A DNA stretch of 7,726 bases from Vicinamibacteria bacterium (GTDB lineage Bacteria > Acidobacteriota > Vicinamibacteria > Vicinamibacterales > UBA2999), in contig JAICEG010000256.1 in the NCBI GenBank assembly GCA_025924295.1, positions 1 to 7,726 on the forward strand, in the 5' to 3' direction. Shown in pieces: positions 1 to 5,733 of this stretch. Positions within the stretch are counted from its first letter, which is position 1. Each line of letters begins with the position of its first letter. A model generated the notes under the pieces. The model did no database searches, was not told where the DNA came from, and saw only the letters and a list, made by a program, of their open reading frames with translations. Position numbers and translations under genes: made by a program.

Positions 1-410
1 GCGCCGTCTTCGTTGATCGGAGAATCTGAGGGCGCGTACACGGCGGCGGAACCGGTGACGAGGACGCGGCTCTTCAGCCGGGCGCGTCGGATCGCGTCGA
101 GCAGATGTTCGGTCGCGAGCACGTTGTCCTCGAGCGGCTTGGCGGTGTCGCGCCATGACTCGGCCACCTGTGGAGCGCCGGCAAGGTGAAACACCGCAGA
201 GGGGCGAAGATTGGCGATCGCCTTACGCACCACGTCACGATCGAGAAGATCGATGGTGTGTCAGTCCGCGAGGCGGGCGAGTTCGGGCCTCGGCGCGGTG
301 CGCGCCCAGCCGATGATCTCGTGCGACCCGGTCAGATGCTCGACGAGGTGCCCACCAGCAAAGCCGCTTGCGCCGGTAATGAGGACGGGTGAGCCCGGCT
401 CATAGGTCAT
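1..410 (-). pseudogene. NAD(P)-dependent sugar-nucleotide reductase/epimerase (SDR superfamily, Rmd-like), interrupted by an in-frame TGA and cut by the window edge
   Basis: The N-terminal part of an extended short-chain dehydrogenase. Residues about 9-19 form the first Rossmann strand and the TGxxGFxG dinucleotide-binding loop (ITGASGFAGG). After the stop the same frame stays open to the window edge and carries family motifs: DLLDRD, VFHLAGAPQVAESW, a helix around NVLATEHLLDAI, and the strand VLVTGSAAVYA, whose Ser matches the catalytic Ser region. The YxxxK motif would lie beyond base 1. Similarity to GDP-4-dehydro-6-deoxy-D-mannose reductases (Rmd) is recalled, not searched. A TGA at 263-261 splits the frame after 49 codons (…ARLAD-stop-HTIDLLD…) with no shift on either side. 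TGA is a normal stop here, ending lptD and the kinase gene. The ATG at 410 overlaps the lptD stop as ATGA, suggesting translational coupling. The gene may be a recent nonsense pseudogene, a sequencing error, or a readthrough case. The SDR assignment is firm; the exact substrate is not. Confidence 0.8.
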
Positions 411-2677
411 CGCTGGCCGGTGAATGCCCCGAAGAAGTTCGAGAACGTGCCCAGCCCGGCGAGGATGAACCCGAAATTGAAACGTGTGTCCGAGGAGAGC
501 GGAGAACTCGATGCCTGCGTGTAGTTGAACTTCTGAAACTCCACCTGAAGCCCGCAGCACTGGGCAATATACGAGCCGGTAATCGAGTGACTCAGGACGT
601 AGGCGCGCGCGATGTCCCAACTGAGCGCGTACGATCCGCTCGCCCGCCCTTCCAGCCATCGCAGGGTCGTTGAGGCCGACAGGAAGTTGCTGTCGTTCGG
701 GCGCCAGCTGTAGTTGGCGCCGACAGATGCGGAGCGTCCATTCACGCCGCCACCCGCCGAGAGCAGCTGCAGCCCGAGGCCGTAGGTGTCGTATTCCGCT
801 CGAAGATTTCCGTCGAGGACGCCCGAGGGGGACAGCCGCGTCGTGAGCGCGATCGGCGATCGTGCGACCGGCCGGTTGAACCCGAACGTGCTCTGGTAGG
901 TGCTGTCGTATTTCGCCGACTCCGGATCGGTGTAGACGGTCTGTTGCAGGCCGACGGTCAGGAACTCACGCGTCTGCCCGCGAACCGTGCCCACATTCTT
1001 GCCGCGAGCGAACAAGCGATTGGTCAGCCCATACGTGAACTCCGCCGCACCGCCGACGACGAACTCTGACGCGTCGCTGACGATCGGCGTTCTCGCGAAC
1101 TCGGAGATCTGGCTCGTCACGTCGACACTGAATGTCGGTTCGATGACGTGTTTCAGGCGCTCGGCGAACACGCTCTCAGGACGATCCCAGATGCGTGTGA
1201 ACACCGGTCCCACGACATCGGTCTGCATCGACATGTACTGGCGGAAGTAGGGGTCGTCGACCGTGCCGCCGAGCGGGCCGGCGCTCTTCGAGTAATAGGT
1301 CGCGCGATAGTTCGCGCTGGTGTTGACCGAAAGATACGTCAGTCGCGAGAGCGGCACGCGCAGCGTGGGTGTCACGTCGACGCGACCGTGGCTCTCGTCC
1401 CTCGTCACCTCGCCGTCCCTGAGGGTGCGGTCGGGCAGGTAGGAGTACTCGGTGTTCATCGACGCATACACGGGAGAGCCAAACAGGCGCTGCGGTGCGA
1501 CGTTGGTCGTGATGCGCGGCGTGCTGCCGTAGACAGTGGAGTTGTCCAGGTCGCTGAAGTATTCGCTCCTCGAGTACAGCACGTTCGTCGACGTCGGCCC
1601 GAAGACGGCGCTCAGGCCGCCTTCGATCAGGCGGTTGTTGCGCGTGGCCTTGTAGACGTCCTGATAGTAAAGCTGCTGGGTCTGGACGTCGGAGAAGTAC
1701 TCGAGCCGGGCACGCGCGCGAATGTTGCGGGAGAGCGAATGGTTCATGTTGCCGCTGACCTCGAAGCTCTTGGTCGCCGGCAGAACCGTCGTCTGGCCGT
1801 CCTCGGTGAACTCGTGTTCGTCCTGATCGATCCGGTAGAGTCGAATGTTGCCTGCCGACTGCGCGGCGGCGACGTAGCGATACTCGGCGCCCACGCCCTG
1901 CCCGGCACGCGTGAACCAGTCGTGGAAGAACGTCGCGTCGTGGCTGCGTCCCATCGCCCAGAAGAACGCATTGCTGATCGCCTGGCCTCGCAGAGACGAG
2001 GTGCCATAGGTCGGCAGCAGGAAGCCCGTGGCCCGGTCATCGTCCTGGATCGGGTAGTACACCCACGGCATGTAGAACACGGGCACACCTTTGACGCGCA
2101 GGACGGTGTTGGTGGCGATTGCGTAGTCGTTGAGATTGAGGGTGACGGTGTTGGTGAACAGCTCCCAGCGGGGAGTCGGCTGAACGCAGGTGGTGAACCC
2201 GCCTCGCGTGATGCGGTACTTCTGATCGCCGAGCCGTTCGATCGTCTTGCCCCAGAAGTAGACGTCGGCCTGCTGGTTGCCGAACTGACGCGGATCGGCC
2301 GCCGAGCCGAGCGGCATCGTGCCGCTGGCCTCGTGGAACGTGCCGGTCTGTTTCTTCAGGTCGAACTCGGCGCGTTCGGCGGCGAGACGGCCTTCCTGGT
2401 TCGCAAAGACGACGTTGCCGCTCGCAACGAGGAGATCCTTGTCAGCGAAGATCTCGATCTGATCGGCGAAGAACTTCCCCTGGTTGCCTGGCAGCGGCAG
2501 CTCGACGTCGCCGTTGAGGACGCAGCGATCCCCTTCGCACTCGAACTTCCACGACGTCTGCTGCGCGAGCAGATCGGAAAGCTGTGTCTTCTCCTGTGGC
2601 GGGATGGCTTCCTGGGCTCCGGCAGCTGCCACACCGAACAGGCACACGACGCACGACAACACGACAACCCGAACCAT
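407..2677 (-). CDS. lptD: LPS-assembly protein LptD (outer-membrane LPS translocon)
   Basis: LptD is the outer-membrane beta-barrel that, plugged by LptE, takes LPS from the periplasmic LptA bridge and inserts it into the outer leaflet. From the ATG at 2677 the protein is 756 residues, close to the E. coli length of 784. Residues 1-21 form a Sec signal peptide (MVRVVVLSCVVCLFGVAAAGA, cleaved before Q). Residues about 43-135 form an OstA/LptA-like jellyroll. A stretch at about 201-225 has the family pattern FYMPWVYYPI…TGFLLPTYG at the barrel entrance, and HVIEPTF lies at 510-516. The rest alternates polar and hydrophobic residues as in a barrel. Cysteines at 46, 52, 164 and a vicinal pair at 707/708 match the pattern that forms the two long-range disulfides in E. 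coli LptD. An upstream in-frame GTG at 2701 would add eight residues; I prefer the ATG because it gives a cleaner signal peptide, though neither start has a Shine-Dalgarno sequence. It follows folC closely and overlaps the SDR start by ATGA. No lptE is visible. Confidence 0.95.
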   Translation of the reverse strand: MVRVVVLSCVVCLFGVAAAGAQEAIPPQEKTQLSDLLAQQTSWKFECEGDRCVLNGDVELPLPGNQGKFFADQIEIFADKDLLVASGNVVFANQEGRLAAERAEFDLKKQTGTFHEASGTMPLGSAADPRQFGNQQADVYFWGKTIERLGDQKYRITRGGFTTCVQPTPRWELFTNTVTLNLNDYAIATNTVLRVKGVPVFYMPWVYYPIQDDDRATGFLLPTYGTSSLRGQAISNAFFWAMGRSHDATFFHDWFTRAGQGVGAEYRYVAAAQSAGNIRLYRIDQDEHEFTEDGQTTVLPATKSFEVSGNMNHSLSRNIRARARLEYFSDVQTQQLYYQDVYKATRNNRLIEGGLSAVFGPTSTNVLYSRSEYFSDLDNSTVYGSTPRITTNVAPQRLFGSPVYASMNTEYSYLPDRTLRDGEVTRDESHGRVDVTPTLRVPLSRLTYLSVNTSANYRATYYSKSAGPLGGTVDDPYFRQYMSMQTDVVGPVFTRIWDRPESVFAERLKHVIEPTFSVDVTSQISEFARTPIVSDASEFVVGGAAEFTYGLTNRLFARGKNVGTVRGQTREFLTVGLQQTVYTDPESAKYDSTYQSTFGFNRPVARSPIALTTRLSPSGVLDGNLRAEYDTYGLGLQLLSAGGGVNGRSASVGANYSWRPNDSNFLSASTTLRWLEGRASGSYALSWDIARAYVLSHSITGSYIAQCCGLQVEFQKFNYTQASSSPLSSDTRFNFGFILAGLGTFSNFFGAFTGQR

Positions 2678-2716
2678 GATCGTGAAAGGATGACCAAACA
2701 CAGGCGAGTAATGGGT

Positions 2717-4015
2717 TTAACGGAGGATAGCACGCTGCCGAAGCTCATCGCGGACTGCGCCAGCGAGGAAGATCGAGCCTGCGACGCAGATCGTGTCGGC
2801 GACCTCGAACGCTGCGTCGATCGCGCGCATCGGATCGGGTTCGACGCGGACATCTTCCGCACCGGCCGCGCGTAGATGACGCGCCAGGTCGCCGGCCGGG
2901 ATCGCTCGTGGTGTCGGCGCGGCGGTGGCGATCACGGTGGACACGACCGGCAGCAACGTGTGTGCGATGTCTGCCACGTTCTTGTCACGCATGACGCCGA
3001 TCACGAGTGGTGGTCGCTCGGGATGCCACTGCGTCAGGTAGGTGGCGAGGGCCCGCGCCCCCTCCGGATTGTGCGCCGCGTCGAGCAGCACACGACGGCC
3101 GCGTTCGACGGTCAGCAGCTCGAGGCGCGCCGGCCATTCGGCGTGTGCCAGCCCCTGCTCGATCGCTGCGCTCGAGACCGCGATGCCCGAGGCGGCCGCC
3201 TCTTCGAGCAGTCGCACGGCGACGATCGCGTTGCCGATCTGGTGCTGACCGCGAAGTCCCAGCGTCACCGGTCCGTACGAGGAGGACGGTGTCCGCAGCG
3301 TCAATCGGGCCCGCCCCGCGATCATTTCCGACTCGACGCGCGTGTCCTGCGCGGCCTCGACGAAGGCAGCGCCACGTTCGGCGGCGCAGCGCTGGATCAC
3401 CGACGCCGCTTCCGGACGCAGGTCGCCCATGACCAGCGTCATCCCCGGCTTGACGATGCCGGCTTTCTCGAAGGCGATCGCCGCCAGCGTGTCGCCGAGA
3501 TGCTGCTGGTGGTCGAAGTCGATCGTCGTGATCGCGCCGGCAACCGGACGAATCACGTTGGTGGCATCAAAGCGGCCGCCGAGTCCGACTTCGATGACGC
3601 CGACCTCGACTTCCGATCGACGGAACAATTCAAACGCCGCCGCCGTGGTTGCCTCGAAGAACGTCGGATGCACGGTCAAGGCACCGGAAGCGCGCAGACG
3701 GTCCGCGCAACTCAAAACGTCAGCGACGGTCGACTCGAGCAACGCCGCATCGACGGGGCGATCGTCAATGACGAATCGCTCGGCGAGATCGCGCAGATGC
3801 GGAGAGGTGTAGCGGCCGGCGCGGATCCCGGCCGCGCGCAGCGCGGCGTGGGTCATCGCCGTGACCGAGCCCTTTCCGTTCGTGCCAGCGACGTGCAGCG
3901 ACTGGAACGTGCGCTCCGGGTGCCCGAGCTCCTCGCAGAGCAGCGAGATGTTGTCGAGACCCAGCTTGATCCCGAACGTCTCGAGCGCGAATAGACGATC
4001 GAAGGTGTTGCTCAA
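2717..4015 (-). CDS. folC: Folylpolyglutamate synthase / dihydrofolate synthase
   Basis: This cytoplasmic Mur-ligase-family enzyme adds glutamate to dihydropteroate and/or reduced folates using ATP. It is 432 residues, normal for the family. Visible motifs are the P-loop GTNGKGSV (44-51), YTSPHL (69-74), TFFEATTAAAF (118-128), EVGLGGRFDATN (142-153), DHQQHLG with EKAGI (about 168-187), GQHQIGNA (257-264), DAAHNP (312-317), GVMRDKN (340-346) and AGSIFLAG (412-419). Lys184 in EKAGI corresponds to the lysine that is carbamylated in FolC enzymes. At 294-298 it reads WPARL where WPGR is common, a mild change. The start is TTG at 4015: no ATG or GTG lies upstream before an in-frame stop, and the N-terminal family block (TFDRLFALETFGIKLGLDNI) begins just after it. 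It lies 45 bp after accD, an order also found in E. coli (accD-folC), and lptD follows. Whether it does both activities cannot be read from sequence alone. Confidence 0.96.
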   Translation of the reverse strand: MSNTFDRLFALETFGIKLGLDNISLLCEELGHPERTFQSLHVAGTNGKGSVTAMTHAALRAAGIRAGRYTSPHLRDLAERFVIDDRPVDAALLESTVADVLSCADRLRASGALTVHPTFFEATTAAAFELFRRSEVEVGVIEVGLGGRFDATNVIRPVAGAITTIDFDHQQHLGDTLAAIAFEKAGIVKPGMTLVMGDLRPEAASVIQRCAAERGAAFVEAAQDTRVESEMIAGRARLTLRTPSSSYGPVTLGLRGQHQIGNAIVAVRLLEEAAASGIAVSSAAIEQGLAHAEWPARLELLTVERGRRVLLDAAHNPEGARALATYLTQWHPERPPLVIGVMRDKNVADIAHTLLPVVSTVIATAAPTPRAIPAGDLARHLRAAGAEDVRVEPDPMRAIDAAFEVADTICVAGSIFLAGAVRDELRQRAILR

Positions 4016-4060
4016 GACGTCAGATCGCCTGTGACCTAGCCTGGCGGACCGCTGGGTGGG

Positions 4061-4969
4061 TTACGTCGACTCACCGCTGACGCCGGCAAGCGCCGCAGCC
4101 GGCTCGGGCGAGGTCGCGGGTATCGCACGCATGAAGCGAAGGGCCCTGGCGATCGAGGCCTTCAAATCGCGACGGTCGACGACGAGGTCGAGCATCCCAT
4201 GCTCCAGCAGGAACTCGCTGCGCTGGAATCCCTCCGGGAGCGTTTGTCTGATCGTCTGTTCGATCACGCGCGGGCCGGCGAAGCCGATGAGCGCCTTCGG
4301 TTCGGCGATGTTCAGGTCGCCGAGCATCGCGAAGCTGGCTGTCACGCCACCCGTCGTTGGATCGGTGAGCACCGAAATGAACGGGAGCCTCGCGCGATCG
4401 AGCCGCGCCAGGGCGGCCGAGACCTTGGCCATTTGCATCAACGAGAGCGCGCCCTCCATCATGCGCGCACCACCAGAACAGGACACGATGATGGCGGGCT
4501 GACGGCGCGCGAGCGCCAGTTCGAGCGCCCTCGTGATCTTCTCGCCGGCAACGACCCCGAGGCTGCCGCCGATGAATGAGTACTCCATCGCGGCCACGAC
4601 GACGTCGAGTCCCTCCAGGCGACCGGTCGCCACGATCACCGAGTCCTTCAGTCCCGTCGTCTCGCGCGTCTTGCGCAGCCGTTCGCGATAGGGCTTGGTG
4701 TCGGCGAAGTCGAGTGGATCGGTGGAGATCAGATTGGGGAAATGCTCTTCGTAGCGACCGTCGTCAAAGAGCGCGGTCAGACGCTCAGTCGCGCTAATCC
4801 GGAAATGGTGCGCGCACTTCGGGCAGACGTTGAGATTGGCTTCGAGGTCCTTGTTGTAGATCAGCTGAGAGCAGCCGGGACACTTGACCCAGAGGCCCTC
4901 GGGGACACGGCTTGGTTTTTCGGCCGTCTGGGAAGCGATCGACTTCCGCGTCTTCTTGAACCACGCCAT
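4061..4969 (-). CDS. accD: Acetyl-CoA carboxylase carboxyltransferase subunit beta
   Basis: AccD pairs with AccA to transfer the carboxyl group from carboxybiotin to acetyl-CoA, making malonyl-CoA for fatty acid synthesis in the cytoplasm. The 302-residue protein begins MAWFKK, typical of AccD. It has the N-terminal four-cysteine zinc ribbon (CPGC at 30-33 and CPKC at 49-52). The carboxyltransferase crotonase-like fold follows, with SFIGGSLGVVAGEKI (131-145), SCSGGARMMEG (163-173), LTDPTTGGVTASFAMLGD (201-218) and GFAGPRVIEQT (229-239). The last 20 or so residues are an Ala/Pro-rich tail with no clear domain. The ATG at 4969 is well supported by the family N-terminus. There is no Shine-Dalgarno sequence, and a sigma-70-like promoter ends only 9 bases before the ATG, so the transcript from it would be nearly leaderless. 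The gene lies 71 bp downstream of the kinase gene and 45 bp upstream of folC. accA is not in the window. Confidence 0.97.
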   Translation of the reverse strand: MAWFKKTRKSIASQTAEKPSRVPEGLWVKCPGCSQLIYNKDLEANLNVCPKCAHHFRISATERLTALFDDGRYEEHFPNLISTDPLDFADTKPYRERLRKTRETTGLKDSVIVATGRLEGLDVVVAAMEYSFIGGSLGVVAGEKITRALELALARRQPAIIVSCSGGARMMEGALSLMQMAKVSAALARLDRARLPFISVLTDPTTGGVTASFAMLGDLNIAEPKALIGFAGPRVIEQTIRQTLPEGFQRSEFLLEHGMLDLVVDRRDLKASIARALRFMRAIPATSPEPAAALAGVSGEST

Positions 4970-4978
4970 TCAGCAAGT

Positions 4979-5007
4979 ATTAACGCAATTCAACATGCAA
5001 AAGTCAA
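4979..5007 (-). promoter_or_regulatory. Candidate sigma-70 promoter for accD-folC-lptD
   Basis: Reading the minus strand, TTGACT (5007-5002, five of six consensus bases) is followed by a 17-base spacer and GTTAAT (4984-4979, four of six, keeping TAAT). Only nine bases separate the -10 from the accD ATG, so transcription would start about 1-4 bases before the start codon. This is an AT-rich island in otherwise GC-rich DNA. Promoter use in this phylum is not certain to follow the E. coli consensus, so this is a prediction. Confidence 0.5.
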
Positions 5008-5040
5008 AATCTACGTGCGGAATCAATGGGTTAGACGGAC

Positions 5041-5679
5041 TCACCTTCTTGGAACGTAGTATTGAGTGCCCCGCCCCATCGAGTTGATCTGTCGGACCAC
5101 ATCGTCGAGCGCTTCATCACTGCCGACGAGGTCGAGTTGTGACGTCTCCACGACGAGCAGCGGAGTGGAGGAGTAGTGGAAGAAGAAGTGCTGATAGGCC
5201 TCATTCAACTCGCGCAGGTACTCCTCGCTTGGCTCGAGTGCGTCGCCTTCGCTGCGCGCCGCCCGGTCGCGCAGCCGGCGTGTCAGCACGTCCGTTGGTG
5301 CCTGAAGGTAGATCACGAGATCGGGTGCTGATACATCCCTTGCGAGCAGATCGTACAGGCGCTGGTAGATGAACAGCTCGTTGTCGTCGAGATTGAGATA
5401 CGCGAAGATCTTGTCTTTGTCGAACAGGTAATCGCTCACCGTCGACTGCGTGAACAGATCGCCCTGCCGGATGGAGAGCTGTTGGCGGTGACGATTCAGC
5501 AGGTAGAAGAGCTGTGCCTGCAGCGCCGATCCAGCACGACCGGCGTAGAAGTCGGCCAGGAACGGGTTCTCTGTCTCCTCGAGGATCGTCACGGCGTCCA
5601 GTCGGGTGGCGAGCCGTTCGGCGAGCGACGTCTTGCCGACGCCGATCGGTCCCTCTATCGCAATGTACTGAAACGGCAT
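5041..5679 (-). CDS. Deoxynucleoside kinase (deoxyadenosine/deoxyguanosine kinase family)
   Basis: A 212-residue P-loop kinase that phosphorylates deoxynucleosides at the 5' position for dNTP salvage, in the cytoplasm. It has a Walker A loop GPIGVGKTS (10-18), an acidic ETENPFL stretch (35-41) in the position of the catalytic Glu region, TVSDYLFDKDKIFA (80-93) where the family has its DRS-like motif, and NLDDNELFIYQRLY (96-109). A strand VIYLQAPTD (122-130) leads into an arginine-rich LID (RRLRDRAARSEGD, 134-146). YLRELNEAYQHFFFHY (154-169) is the helix typical of bacterial members. Length is usual for the family. The ATG at 5679 directly precedes the first strand, so no earlier start is needed. 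No Shine-Dalgarno sequence precedes it; the upstream bases are C-rich. It is the first leftward gene and may also read into accD across 71 bp. Substrate preference (dA, dG or dC) cannot be told from sequence by eye. Confidence 0.92.
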   Translation of the reverse strand: MPFQYIAIEGPIGVGKTSLAERLATRLDAVTILEETENPFLADFYAGRAGSALQAQLFYLLNRHRQQLSIRQGDLFTQSTVSDYLFDKDKIFAYLNLDDNELFIYQRLYDLLARDVSAPDLVIYLQAPTDVLTRRLRDRAARSEGDALEPSEEYLRELNEAYQHFFFHYSSTPLLVVETSQLDLVGSDEALDDVVRQINSMGRGTQYYVPRR

Positions 5680-5716
5680 GGGTGGTGGGCGCCGGCTCGA
5701 CCGACAGACTGCATGC

Positions 5717-5723
5717 TATCTTA
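5717..5723. promoter_or_regulatory. Overlapping divergent -10 elements between the kinase gene and the HEAT-cyclophilin gene
   Basis: On the plus strand TATCTT (5717-5722) is preceded directly by TGC (5714-5716), giving an extended -10 (TGnTATCTT). It would start transcription a few bases before the ATG at 5734. On the minus strand the same bases read TAAGAT (5723-5718), with ACGACA (four of six to TTGACA) 17 bases upstream, giving a kinase-gene leader of about 30 bases. Each hexamer matches TATAAT at four positions. The 54-bp intergenic gap must hold promoters for both directions, which supports the site. Strength and real start points are unknown. Confidence 0.42.
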
Positions 5724-5733
5724 ACGGCAAGCG

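Noticed and set aside
236..263. Selenocysteine insertion at the TGA, suggested by a hairpin directly after it (CAC-C-ATCGA, loop TCTTC, TCGAT-C-GTG)
   Set aside because: The loop begins only about 11 bases after the TGA and lacks the G early in the loop expected for bacterial SECIS elements. The position is not a catalytic Cys/Sec site in SDR enzymes, and the hairpin falls in ordinary coding sequence.
261..410. TGA reassigned to tryptophan (alternative genetic code)
   Set aside because: lptD and the kinase gene both end in TGA at positions expected for their families, and tryptophan elsewhere in the window is encoded by TGG.
186..673. Small plus-strand open frames over the left end
   Set aside because: They run opposite the SDR gene and the lptD C-terminus and show no motif of their own.
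1148..2875. Long plus-strand open frame (575 codons) opposite lptD and the end of folC
   Set aside because: Its codons are in exact register with the lptD and folC codons on the other strand, so a stop would need the sense codons TTA, CTA or TCA, which are rare in GC-rich genes. The translation is Arg/Val/Glu-rich with no recognisable domain.
2876..3994. Plus-strand open frame of 372 codons opposite folC
   Set aside because: Same codon register explanation, and folC on the minus strand carries every family motif across this stretch.
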